Source: Turicibacter sp. (GTDB taxonomy: Bacteria; Bacillota; Bacilli; MOL361; Turicibacteraceae). Taken from it: a stretch of DNA of 8,204 nt. Each line of letters begins with the position of its first letter. The first letter of the stretch is position 1. The notes under the pieces are model-generated. The model worked only from the letters and a program-made list of their open reading frames with translations. It searched no databases and was not told the DNA's origin. This document shows positions 1 to 7,177 of this stretch, one piece after another. Made by a program: the position numbers and the translations under genes. The DNA lies in NCBI GenBank assembly GCA_030531025.1, contig JAUMTV010000035.1, forward strand, positions 1 to 8,204. The letters run 5' to 3'.

Positions 1-7
1 ATTTTAT

Positions 8-51
8 AAGGAGGTAATAGTATGAGAAATGGAGAGCTAAAGGGTGGCTGA
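8..51 (+). other. Short nine-codon ORF with strong ribosome binding site (possible leader peptide or remnant)
   Basis: A near-perfect Shine-Dalgarno sequence AAGGAGGT (8-15) lies 6 nt before an ATG at 22. The frame reads MRNGELKGG and stops at TGA 49-51, 32 nt before the start of the first ABC exporter gene. A TAA at 7-9 in another frame could end an upstream gene lying outside the window. In B. subtilis the related bmrCD exporter is preceded by a regulatory leader ORF (bmrB), so a leader role is conceivable. However, no hairpin that could terminate transcription or hide the downstream SD is visible between 51 and 84. It may equally be a decayed gene start or chance. The function is unknown. 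Confidence 0.3.
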
Positions 52-83
52 CAATTAAAAATTAAACTAAGGGGGAGTCAATT

Positions 84-1814
84 ATGACTAAAGTATTTAA
101 GTACGTATTAAAGTATAAGGGAACATTAATTTTTGGAACTATATCTATGCTTATTGTTATTGGTGTTGATTTATTAATTCCATATATGCAACAAATATTT
201 ATAGATGATGGAATTGTTGCAGGAAATGAAAAAAGCATATTTTTTGTTCTAGGGGCTATATTAGTTATTTCAGTAATTAAAGCAATATTTGGTTATAATA
301 AAGAATTTAAATATGATTTATTGAGTACTTGGGTTCATCAAGACATTAAAAATGATCTTTTTACTCATATTCAAAAATTAGAATTTAAATATTTTGATGA
401 AATGAATACTGGAGAGCTGATGTCAAGAATTGGAGAAGATGCAGAAAATATATGGCAAACTATTGGTTATGGACTTAGGCTTTTCGTTGAAAATATAATT
501 TATTTTGTTATATCAACAATAATCTTATTTTCTCTAAATTGGAAATTAGCTTTAGCATGTTTTATAGTTATGATTCCAATAGGATTTATTGCAGTACAGC
601 TTGAAAAGAAGTTTGGAAAATATTATGGAGAAATAAGTGATAAGACGGCAGAGATAAATACTACTGCACAAGAAGATATAGCGGGTATAAGGCTTGTTAA
701 AGCTTTTTCAAGAGAGAAGTATGAAATAAGCAAGTTTTTAAAATTAAATAAATCTTACTATGATTTAAATATGAATCAGGCAAATGTAATAGGAAATTAT
801 TTTCCTAAAATAGAGTTCTTAACTAATATTTCATTAGTAATAATGATAGTTTTAGGTGGATATTTAGTTATGAATGAAGAGATGACAGTAGGAGTTTTAG
901 TAGCTTTTAGTGGATATATATGGAATCTGATATGGCCGATGAGAATGTTAGGAGAACTTACAGATTTGATTTCAAGAAACTTAGCTTCTGCTAAAAAGAT
1001 ATTTGCAATTATAGAAAGGGAGCCTGAAATAAGAAGTGGCTTATCAAATGATACAAATATTAAAGGGGATATTAAATTTGAAAATGTTAGTTTTAGTTAT
1101 AATGATGAATTAGTATTGAAAAATATTAATTTAGATATTAAAGCAGGAAGTACTGTAGCTATAATGGGAACCACTGGGTCAGGAAAATCAACTTTATTAA
1201 ATCTTATAGGAAGATATTATGATGTAAAAGAAGGTAGTATAAAAGTTGATGATATAGATGTTAAAAAATATGATTTAGAAGTTTTAAGAAGTAGTATGGC
1301 AATTGTGCCACAAGATACTTTCTTATTTTCAGATTCTATTTTAAATAATATAAAGTTTAGTAATGAAAATGCAAATATAGATGAAGTGAAAAAATACTCT
1401 AAATTAGCATGCTCTTTAAATTTTATAGAAGCTTTAGATGAAGGTTTCAATACTGAAATAGGAGAAAGAGGAATAGGACTTTCAGGAGGTCAAAAGCAAA
1501 GAATATCTATTTCTAGAGCTTTAATAAGAAATTCCTCAATTTTGATTTTAGATGATTCAACTTCAGCTTTAGATATGGAGACAGAACAAGAACTATTAAG
1601 AAATTTATCTGGAATGGAAAAACAAAGTACAACTTTTATAGTTGCTCATAGAATTTCAGCAGTTAAAAATTCAGATTTAATAGTTTATTTGGAGAATGGT
1701 GAAATAAAAGAAAAAGGAACTCATGAAGAGTTGTTAGAATTAAAAGGTGCTTACTATGATATTTATTGTGAGCAGTTTAAAGATTTTAATGCTTTAGAAA
1801 AGGAGGTTATATAA
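84..1814 (+). CDS. ABC exporter half-transporter, degenerate-site subunit (BmrC/LmrC/TM287-like)
   Basis: This 576-residue membrane protein has a six-helix exporter domain (about residues 14-300) fused to a nucleotide-binding domain (about 330-565). Visible motifs are Walker A GTTGSGKST (362-370), the Q-loop Gln410, an X-loop TEIGERG, an intact LSGGQ signature (466-470), Walker B ILILDD ending at 490-491, and the switch His522. The residue after the Walker B Asp is Asp491 instead of the catalytic Glu. This is typical of the non-catalytic subunit of heterodimeric exporters that extrude drugs or lipids. The start is fixed by an AAGGGGGAG SD (69-77) 6 nt upstream. Its partner starts one base after its stop codon. 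The substrate cannot be read from the sequence, and the promoter lies outside the window. Confidence 0.93.
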   Translation: MTKVFKYVLKYKGTLIFGTISMLIVIGVDLLIPYMQQIFIDDGIVAGNEKSIFFVLGAILVISVIKAIFGYNKEFKYDLLSTWVHQDIKNDLFTHIQKLEFKYFDEMNTGELMSRIGEDAENIWQTIGYGLRLFVENIIYFVISTIILFSLNWKLALACFIVMIPIGFIAVQLEKKFGKYYGEISDKTAEINTTAQEDIAGIRLVKAFSREKYEISKFLKLNKSYYDLNMNQANVIGNYFPKIEFLTNISLVIMIVLGGYLVMNEEMTVGVLVAFSGYIWNLIWPMRMLGELTDLISRNLASAKKIFAIIEREPEIRSGLSNDTNIKGDIKFENVSFSYNDELVLKNINLDIKAGSTVAIMGTTGSGKSTLLNLIGRYYDVKEGSIKVDDIDVKKYDLEVLRSSMAIVPQDTFLFSDSILNNIKFSNENANIDEVKKYSKLACSLNFIEALDEGFNTEIGERGIGLSGGQKQRISISRALIRNSSILILDDSTSALDMETEQELLRNLSGMEKQSTTFIVAHRISAVKNSDLIVYLENGEIKEKGTHEELLELKGAYYDIYCEQFKDFNALEKEVI

Positions 1815-1815
1815 G

Positions 1816-3600
1816 ATGCAGAATAATATAAATAAAGATGAAGAAGTTATGAGGCGTAGCAAAAGTGAAATAACAATTAAGTTATTAACTTATCTTAAGC
1901 CATATAAATTAAAAGCTTTTCTAGTAGTATTATTAATGATATTTGTAATGATATGTGAAATAGTAAATCCGTTATTATTAAAGATAGCTATAGATGATTA
2001 TGTAAGTAGTAGAAATGTTAATGGTTTGATAATAATAGGAGTTTCATTATTATCATTAAATTTAGTAGCTTGGGTACTATCAAAAATAAGATGGAATATG
2101 ATAACTAGCATAACTAATAATATTTTAGTAAATATAAGACATGAGCTATATAGCCATATTCAATATTTATCTTTTGATTTTTTTGATAGTAGACCTGTAG
2201 GAAAAATACTTGCAAGGGTTGTTGGAGATGTTAATGCTTTAAAAAATTTATTTTCTCAAGCAATACAGTCATTTATTCCGCAAATAATTAATTTGTGTTG
2301 TGTTGCAGTAATAATGTTTTTACTTAATGTTAAATTAGCATTAGCATCAATAGCGTTACTTCCTTTATTAGGATTTGCAATGTTTTGGATAGAAATTTAT
2401 TCAAGACGAAGATGGGAAGTTTATAGAAATAAACGTTCTAATTTAAATGGTTTTACTCATGAAGATTTTTCAGGAATAAAAGTTGTACAAGGCTTTGCTA
2501 GAGAAAAAGGAACAGAAAATAATTTTAAAGATATGGTAGGAGAATTAAGTGATTCATTTGTAAAAGCAGTAAGGTTAAATGATTGTTTCTGGCCATTAGT
2601 AGAGTTATCTTGGGGTGTAGGAATTCTTGTGGTTTTTGCTGTAGGATACTTTTTAATAAAAAGTGGTGAAATAGAAATAGGTACTTTAATAGCATTTTCA
2701 ATGTATGTTGGTATGTTCTGGAGACCTATTATGAATCTCTCTAGTTTTTATAATACCTTAATTACAAATTTTTCGGCAGCAGATAGAATTTTTGATATAT
2801 TAGATGTAGAGCCAGTTATAAAAAATTCTTTAAATGCCAAACCAATTGGAAAAATTCAAGGTAATGTAGAATTTAAAAATGTTAATTTTTCTTATGATGA
2901 TGAAAATGAAGTGTTGAAAAATGTAAGTTTTAAAGTTTCAAAAGGGGAGAAAATTGCTTTAGTAGGAGCTACAGGAGCAGGTAAAAGTACAATAGTTTCA
3001 TTGTTAAGTAGATTTTATGATCCAACTAAAGGAAAAATTTTAGTAGATGGAAAAGATATTAAAAATGTTAATTTAGAAAGTTTGAGGAGTCAAATGGGAA
3101 TTATGCTTCAGGATACATTCTTATTTTCAGATTCAATTATGGAAAATATAAGATATGGAAGACTTGATGCTACGGATGAAGAAGTAATTAATGCTGCTAA
3201 AGCTGTAAATGCTCATAGTTTTATTATGGAGTTAGAAAAAGGATATGATACTGAAGTTAATGAAAGAGGATCAAGACTATCTTTAGGTCAAAGACAATTG
3301 ATATCTTTTGCAAGGGCGCTTCTTGCTAATCCAAGAATATTAATTTTAGATGAAGCAACTTCTAACATTGATACTCAAACAGAAAAGTTAGTTCAGGAAG
3401 GAATAGAAAAGATTCTTTATGGAAGAACTTCTTTTGTAGTTGCTCATAGACTTTCTACTATTAGGGACTGTGATAAGATTATGGTTATAAATAATGGTGA
3501 AATTGAAGAGGTTGGAAATCATGAAGAGCTTCTAAAGAAAAAAGGGAGTTATTATGAATTGTATATGGCACAATATAACTTCTTAAGTGAAGGAGCTTAG
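1816..3600 (+). CDS. ABC exporter half-transporter, catalytic subunit (BmrD/LmrD/TM288-like)
   Basis: This 594-residue protein carries a soluble N-terminal extension of about 30 residues, six predicted membrane helices (about 33-55, 72-93, 150-170, 172-192, 262-283, 292-312) and a C-terminal ATPase domain. Motifs are Walker A GATGAGKST (384-392), Q-loop Gln432, Walker B ILILDE with catalytic Glu513, and switch His544. The signature is LSLGQ (488-492), with Leu490 replacing the first Gly, and the X-loop reads TEVNERG. A signature of the form LSxGQRQL is usual for this subunit class. It should pair with the preceding protein so that its own Walker motifs and the partner's intact LSGGQ make the working ATP site. 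The AGGAGG SD (1801-1806) lies inside the end of the upstream gene, implying translational coupling. Confidence 0.93.
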   Translation: MQNNINKDEEVMRRSKSEITIKLLTYLKPYKLKAFLVVLLMIFVMICEIVNPLLLKIAIDDYVSSRNVNGLIIIGVSLLSLNLVAWVLSKIRWNMITSITNNILVNIRHELYSHIQYLSFDFFDSRPVGKILARVVGDVNALKNLFSQAIQSFIPQIINLCCVAVIMFLLNVKLALASIALLPLLGFAMFWIEIYSRRRWEVYRNKRSNLNGFTHEDFSGIKVVQGFAREKGTENNFKDMVGELSDSFVKAVRLNDCFWPLVELSWGVGILVVFAVGYFLIKSGEIEIGTLIAFSMYVGMFWRPIMNLSSFYNTLITNFSAADRIFDILDVEPVIKNSLNAKPIGKIQGNVEFKNVNFSYDDENEVLKNVSFKVSKGEKIALVGATGAGKSTIVSLLSRFYDPTKGKILVDGKDIKNVNLESLRSQMGIMLQDTFLFSDSIMENIRYGRLDATDEEVINAAKAVNAHSFIMELEKGYDTEVNERGSRLSLGQRQLISFARALLANPRILILDEATSNIDTQTEKLVQEGIEKILYGRTSFVVAHRLSTIRDCDKIMVINNGEIEEVGNHEELLKKKGSYYELYMAQYNFLSEGA

Positions 3601-3630
3601 AAATTAATAGAGTGTTTATATGTTGAATAT

Positions 3631-3683
3631 GAAAAGTTAAGAGAATGACTTAGTAGGTTATTCTTAGCTTTTCGTTTCAAATT
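3631..3683 (+). terminator. Probable weak rho-independent terminator after the ABC pair
   Basis: GAAAAGTTAAGA (3631-3642) pairs with TCTTAGCTTTTC (3662-3673), forming a 12-bp stem with one U-G wobble, and is followed by a T-rich stretch (GTTTCAAATTT). The 19-nt loop is large and the stem is AT-rich, so termination may be partial. The position, 30 nt after the ABC stop codon, fits the end of the exporter operon. Confidence 0.5.
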
Positions 3684-3686
3684 TAG

Positions 3687-3772
3687 ATATAATTTATAAT
3701 AAATTATATAAATCCTTTAAACTTAAAAAATCAAGGATATGAATATGGTTGCATATATAAAGGTAGTATAAT
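3687..3772 (+). promoter_or_regulatory. AT-rich putative promoter/operator region before the acetyltransferase gene
   Basis: This stretch contains a perfect 9-bp inverted repeat made only of A and T (ATATAATTT 3687-3695, loop ATAAT, AAATTATAT 3701-3709). A smaller repeat, ATATG-GTTG-CATAT, lies at 3743-3756. Two TATAAT hexamers occur, at 3688 and 3767, but neither has a good -35 box at 16-18 nt. The second lies so close to the SD (3778) that a transcript starting from it would barely include it. Because a terminator precedes and a gene follows, a promoter is expected here, but its exact position is uncertain. Confidence 0.3.
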
Positions 3773-3787
3773 ATATTAGGAGAAAAA

Positions 3788-4249
3788 ATGAGTATAAATT
3801 TTAGAGAAATAGATAAAACAAATTATAATGAATGTATCATGCTTAAGGTAGGAGACCATCAGATACATTATGTAGCTAGTAATGCTTTTTCATTAGCACA
3901 AGCTGCTTATGAAGAAGAATTATATCCCTTAGGTATATATAATTATAATGAAATGGTGGGATTTTTATTATATGATTATGATAAAGAATTAAAAGGATGG
4001 TCATTTTCAAGATTCATGATTGATATTAATTGCCAAAATAAAGGTTATGGAACTATAGCGTTGAAAAAGTTTTTGGAATTTTTTCATAATAAGTTTCCTC
4101 ATGAAAGTTTATATACAAGTGTAGAAATTGATAATAAAATAGCTATTAAAATGTATGAGAACTTTGGATTTAAAAAGCTAAATTCTTTTGAATATAAAAT
4201 AGAAGAAAAAATATATAGAGAATTTAGAATGATTAAAGAAAAATGGTAA
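3788..4249 (+). CDS. GNAT-family N-acetyltransferase, BltD-like (possible polyamine acetyltransferase)
   Basis: This 153-residue single-domain cytosolic enzyme transfers an acetyl group from acetyl-CoA to an amine. The acetyl-CoA pyrophosphate loop QNKGYG is at 83-88, directly after the beta-strand with SRFMID (74-79), and the C-terminal GNAT motif YENFGF is at 123-128 with Tyr123 in the usual general-acid position. The N-terminal segment with YVASNAFSLAQA (28-39) and the overall length resemble spermine/spermidine acetyltransferases of the BltD type. That substrate is inferred from family resemblance and is not proven. The start is supported by an AGGAG SD (3778-3782) 5 nt upstream. The gene stands alone between a weak terminator and the ychF promoter. 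Confidence 0.85.
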   Translation: MSINFREIDKTNYNECIMLKVGDHQIHYVASNAFSLAQAAYEEELYPLGIYNYNEMVGFLLYDYDKELKGWSFSRFMIDINCQNKGYGTIALKKFLEFFHNKFPHESLYTSVEIDNKIAIKMYENFGFKKLNSFEYKIEEKIYREFRMIKEKW

Positions 4250-4306
4250 AATTAAATGGATTATAGAGTTTTTAAAAAGTATGGAGAATAAACGAATATT
4301 TTATCG

Positions 4307-4335
4307 TTGAAATTAAGTTAGTTCTAGAGTATAAT
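4307..4335 (+). promoter_or_regulatory. Sigma-A-type promoter of ychF
   Basis: TTGAAA (4307-4312) and TATAAT (4330-4335) are separated by exactly 17 nt, close to the housekeeping consensus. Transcription would begin near 4342, giving a leader of about 31 nt before the ychF start. A small inverted repeat (AACGA 4291-4295, TCGTT 4304-4308) overlaps the -35 box; its meaning is unknown. Confidence 0.75.
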
Positions 4336-4373
4336 CTTAGAAGTATTAGTAAGGTCGAAAGGATGTTATATAG

Positions 4374-5471
4374 ATGAGATTAGGGATTGTAGGACTACCA
4401 AACGTAGGAAAAAGTACATTATTTAATGCTATAACAAAAGCAGGGGCAGAATCAGCAAACTACCCATTCTGTACAATAGAACCAAACGTTGGTGTTGTTA
4501 GCGTACCAGATAAGAGATTAGACGTATTAGAAAAAATGTATGGTACAAAGAGAAAAGTTTATACTGCTGTAGAATTTTATGATATTGCAGGATTAGTTAA
4601 AGGAGCTTCAAAAGGTGAAGGTTTAGGAAATAAATTTTTATCACATATCAGAGAAGTTGAAGCCATAGTACATGCAGTTAGATGTTTTGAAGATGAAAAT
4701 GTAGTTCATGTTGAAGGTTCAGTAGACCCGATTAGAGATATAGAAACGATTAACTTAGAACTTATATTTGCAGATTTAGAAGTTTTAGAAAGAAGAATGG
4801 AAAAAGGAGTAAAGCTTGCTAGATCTGGTGATAAAAAAGCTAAGGCAGAATATGAAATAATGGAAAAGGTTAAAGCTCATTTAGAGGCTAATAGACCAAT
4901 TAGAACATTAGAATTAAATGAAGATGAAGAAGCTTTTGTTAAATCTTTATTTATGATAACTTCTAAACCAGTATTATATTCTTGCAATATATCAGAAGAT
5001 GATATGATGAGTGGAAATCTTGAAAATAAATATGTTAAGATGGTTAAAGAATATGCAGCAAATGAAAATTCAGGAGTAGTTGTTGTGTGTGCTAAGCTTG
5101 AAGAAGAATTATCTGGACTTGATGAAGAAGAAAAAGCTGAAATGTTAGAAGAGTATGGAATAGAAGAATCAGGATTAGATAAATTAATAAGAGCATCTTA
5201 TAAATTATTAGGATTAATAAGTTATTTAACGGCTGGTGTTCAAGAAGTTAGAGCATGGACTATAAAAGAGGGAACTAAAGCCCCAGCAGCAGCAGGTAAA
5301 ATTCACTCTGATATAGAAAGAGGATTTATAAGAGCTGAAGTTGTATCATATGATGATTTAGTTGAATGTGGCTCAGAAGCAGCAGCTAAAGAAAAAGGAT
5401 TATATAGACTTGAAGGTAAGGAATACGTAATGAAAGATGGAGATGTAGTAAACTTCAGATTTAACGTATAA
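4374..5471 (+). CDS. ychF: Redox-responsive ATPase/GTPase YchF (OLA1 family)
   Basis: This is a full-length 365-residue cytosolic P-loop protein of the Obg/YchF group, which associates with ribosomes and in other bacteria modulates stress responses. The G1 loop is GLPNVGKST (7-15) and G3 is DIAGL (70-74), followed by the family's glycine-rich [10 protein letters not shown] run. The G4 position carries NISE (205-208) instead of NKxD, the known YchF variation that shifts preference towards ATP. A charged helical insertion spans about 131-200 and a TGS domain fills about 281-364. An AAAGG SD (4358-4362) lies 11 nt before the ATG. The gene is transcribed from its own promoter and closed by a strong terminator, so it forms a single-gene unit. 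No odd features were seen. Confidence 0.97.
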   Translation: MRLGIVGLPNVGKSTLFNAITKAGAESANYPFCTIEPNVGVVSVPDKRLDVLEKMYGTKRKVYTAVEFYDIAGLVKGASKGEGLGNKFLSHIREVEAIVHAVRCFEDENVVHVEGSVDPIRDIETINLELIFADLEVLERRMEKGVKLARSGDKKAKAEYEIMEKVKAHLEANRPIRTLELNEDEEAFVKSLFMITSKPVLYSCNISEDDMMSGNLENKYVKMVKEYAANENSGVVVVCAKLEEELSGLDEEEKAEMLEEYGIEESGLDKLIRASYKLLGLISYLTAGVQEVRAWTIKEGTKAPAAAGKIHSDIERGFIRAEVVSYDDLVECGSEAAAKEKGLYRLEGKEYVMKDGDVVNFRFNV

Positions 5472-5482
5472 TATATATTTGT

Positions 5483-5515
5483 AAAATAGGAACTGTTTTG
5501 ACAGTTCCTATTTTT
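5483..5515 (+). terminator. Strong intrinsic terminator of ychF
   Basis: A perfect 14-bp stem (5483-5496 with 5501-5514) encloses a TTTG loop, with the core TAGGAACTGT pairing with ACAGTTCCTA, and runs into a T-tract (5511-5515). It lies 11 nt after the ychF stop codon and separates ychF from the mraZ operon. Confidence 0.93.
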
Positions 5516-5684
5516 ATTAAAAAATATACAACAAATAAGGAGAAAAAAAGACTAATACTAAAGATAATTGCCATAAAATGTAACAAAAATAAGGCTTGCT
5601 AATAGTCATACTTAAAAATAGATGAAACTATTGATTTCCCTGTATTTATCATAAGAAAAAAATACTATTTTAAGTAAATATATC
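5516..5684. other. AT-rich intergenic DNA with no recognisable gene
   Basis: This middle part of the 299-nt gap between ychF and mraZ holds no ORF of note. An SD-like AAGGAG at 5537-5542 has no start codon at a usable distance. A 6-bp inverted repeat (AATAGT 5601-5606, ACTATT 5627-5632) has a 20-nt loop and looks incidental. No second promoter with good boxes was found. Confidence 0.6.
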
Positions 5685-5713
5685 TTGAAGGAAAGCGAAT
5701 AATTTTATAGAAT
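5685..5713 (+). promoter_or_regulatory. Sigma-A-type promoter of the mraZ (dcw) operon
   Basis: TTGAAG (5685-5690) and TAGAAT (5708-5713) are 17 nt apart, each one base from consensus-like forms. The predicted start point, about 5720, falls on the first MraZ repeat. The leader before mraZ would be about 50 nt. Confidence 0.7.
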
Positions 5714-5717
5714 ATAT

Positions 5718-5745
5718 ATAGTGGTGTAAAGTGGTTAAAAGTGGT
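5718..5745 (+). promoter_or_regulatory. MraZ operator: three GTGGT direct repeats
   Basis: GTGGT occurs at 5721, 5731 and 5741, exactly one helical turn apart. The last two are in the extended form AAAGTGG and the first reads ATAGTGG. MraZ proteins bind arrays of short G-rich direct repeats with 10-bp spacing ahead of their own gene, so this matches the family's known autoregulatory site. The array spans about -2 to +25 relative to the predicted start, which suits repression. Confidence 0.85.
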
Positions 5746-5770
5746 TTAGTATGACTTAATGGAGGGCAAG

Positions 5771-6199
5771 ATGTTTATTGGCGAATATTCACATAGTTTG
5801 GATAGTAAAAATAGAATGATTGTACCTGTAAAGTTAAGAGATGAACTAGGAGAAAGGTTCGTAATTACTAAAGGACTTGATGGATGTCTTTACGCTTATC
5901 CGGAGAACGAATGGAAAGTACTTGAAGAGAAACTAAAAAAGTTGCCACTCACAAATAAAGATGCAAGAGCATTTGTAAGATTTTTCTTTTCAGGTGCATG
6001 TGAAGTGGAAACCGATAAACAAGGAAGAGGATTAATTCCATTAAACCTAAAAGAATATGCGGGGATAGAAAAGGATATAGTAAGTATAGGAGCCTTAACA
6101 AGAGTAGAAATATGGAGTAAGGAAAAATGGCAAGAGTATAATGAATCAAATATAGATTTTAATTCAATTGCTGAAAAAATGGGCGATTTAGGAATATAA
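5771..6199 (+). CDS. mraZ: Transcriptional regulator MraZ
   Basis: This 142-residue DNA-binding protein belongs to the SpoVT/AbrB-like swapped-hairpin fold and forms ring oligomers that control the dcw operon. It has the two expected half-repeats, each with the DxxxR signature: DSKNR (11-15) near the N-terminus and DKQGR (82-86) in the second half. The length matches the family. The ATG at 5771 is chosen because GGAGG (5761-5765) lies 5 nt before it and the protein then begins MFIGEY, as in homologues. An in-frame ATG at 5759 would add four residues, has no SD, and overlaps the SD of the real start. It is the first gene of the operon, 13 nt before rsmH, and is probably autorepressed through the three GTGGT repeats. 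Confidence 0.96.
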   Translation: MFIGEYSHSLDSKNRMIVPVKLRDELGERFVITKGLDGCLYAYPENEWKVLEEKLKKLPLTNKDARAFVRFFFSGACEVETDKQGRGLIPLNLKEYAGIEKDIVSIGALTRVEIWSKEKWQEYNESNIDFNSIAEKMGDLGI

Positions 6200-6212
6200 G
6201 GAGTTAGAAAGA

Positions 6213-7145
6213 ATGGAATTTAATCACGTATCAGTTTTACTGAATGAATGTTTAGAAGCACTTAGTATTAAAGAAAATGGTATTTATGTTGATTGTACAT
6301 TAGGAGGAGCTGGTCATTCATCTGAAATTATTAAAAGATTGTCTAGTGAAGGAAGGCTTATAGGTATAGATCAAGATAAGGATGCATTAAAAGCAGCAGG
6401 CAAAAGGTTACAGAACTATTCGAATGTTACTTTTGTACACAGCAATTTTCATAATATAGGAGCAATCTTAGAAGAGCTTGAAATCGAAAAAGTTGATGGT
6501 ATTCTAATGGATTTAGGGGTTTCATCTTATCAATTAGATGAAGGTGAAAGAGGCTTTAGTTATATGAAAGATGCACCTTTAGATATGAGAATGAATAGAG
6601 AAAATAGTTTTTCAGCCTATGAAGTTGTTAATGATTATAGTGAGGAAGAATTATATAGAATCATAAGAGATTATGGGGAAGAGAAGTTTGCCAAGAGAAT
6701 AGCTAACTTTATTGTAACTAGAAGAAGTGAAAAAAATATAGAAACTACATTAGAGCTAGTAGAGATAATAAAGGATGCAATTCCAGCCAAGGCTAGAAGA
6801 GAAGGACCTCACCCAGCAAAAAGAACTTTCCAAGCTATTAGAATTGAGGTAAATAGTGAATTATCAATTCTAAATAAGGCTATAGAAGATGGTGTTAATA
6901 AACTAAATAAAGGTGGAAGAATGGCTATAATTACTTTCCATTCTTTAGAGGATAGGATAGTTAAAAATAAGTTTAGAGATTTAGCCATATCTTGCAGATG
7001 TCCAAAGGAATTTCCAATTTGTGTTTGTGGAGAAAAAGCAAAGGTAAAAGTTATAACAAGAAAAGCAATAGATCCTTCAAAGGAAGAGGTTGAAGTAAAT
7101 CCAAGAAGTAGAAGTGCAAAATTAAGAGTAATAGAAAAGATATAA
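6213..7145 (+). CDS. rsmH: 16S rRNA (cytosine(1402)-N4)-methyltransferase RsmH
   Basis: This full-length 310-residue S-adenosylmethionine-dependent enzyme N4-methylates C1402 of 16S rRNA in the ribosomal decoding centre; it was formerly called MraW. The N-terminal HVSVLLNE block (5-12) leads into the SAM-binding motif DCTLGGAGH (27-35), followed by GIDQD (51-55), MDLGVSS (99-105) and PLDMRM (122-127). A C-terminal half carries [29 protein letters not shown] and a Cys-rich CRCP...CVCG segment, all typical of the family. The AAGGAG SD (6198-6203) overlaps the mraZ stop codon, 9 nt before the ATG, which suggests coupled translation. It is the conserved second gene of the dcw operon. Confidence 0.97.
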   Translation: MEFNHVSVLLNECLEALSIKENGIYVDCTLGGAGHSSEIIKRLSSEGRLIGIDQDKDALKAAGKRLQNYSNVTFVHSNFHNIGAILEELEIEKVDGILMDLGVSSYQLDEGERGFSYMKDAPLDMRMNRENSFSAYEVVNDYSEEELYRIIRDYGEEKFAKRIANFIVTRRSEKNIETTLELVEIIKDAIPAKARREGPHPAKRTFQAIRIEVNSELSILNKAIEDGVNKLNKGGRMAIITFHSLEDRIVKNKFRDLAISCRCPKEFPICVCGEKAKVKVITRKAIDPSKEEVEVNPRSRSAKLRVIEKI

Positions 7146-7177
7146 ATATTATGAAAATTGGCAGGGATGTGAATAAA

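Noticed and set aside
1..25. Reading frame 2-25 (ending TGA) as the C-terminus of an upstream gene
   Set aside because: Only seven codons are visible and a TAA at 7-9 in another frame is an equally good candidate stop. The window gives no way to choose.
1217..1450. 77-codon minus-strand ORF inside the first ABC gene
   Set aside because: It lies wholly opposite the conserved Q-loop region of a clear gene, has no SD or recognisable domain, and its composition is that of an antisense shadow.
4363..4377. ATG at 4363 giving a four-codon ORF overlapping the ychF start
   Set aside because: Its ATG overlaps the SD region of ychF, it ends after four codons, and it has no ribosome site of its own.
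5949..6149. 66-codon minus-strand ORF inside mraZ
   Set aside because: It is antisense to the conserved MraZ core. Its Leu-rich product comes from reading the AT-rich complement, and no start signal supports it.
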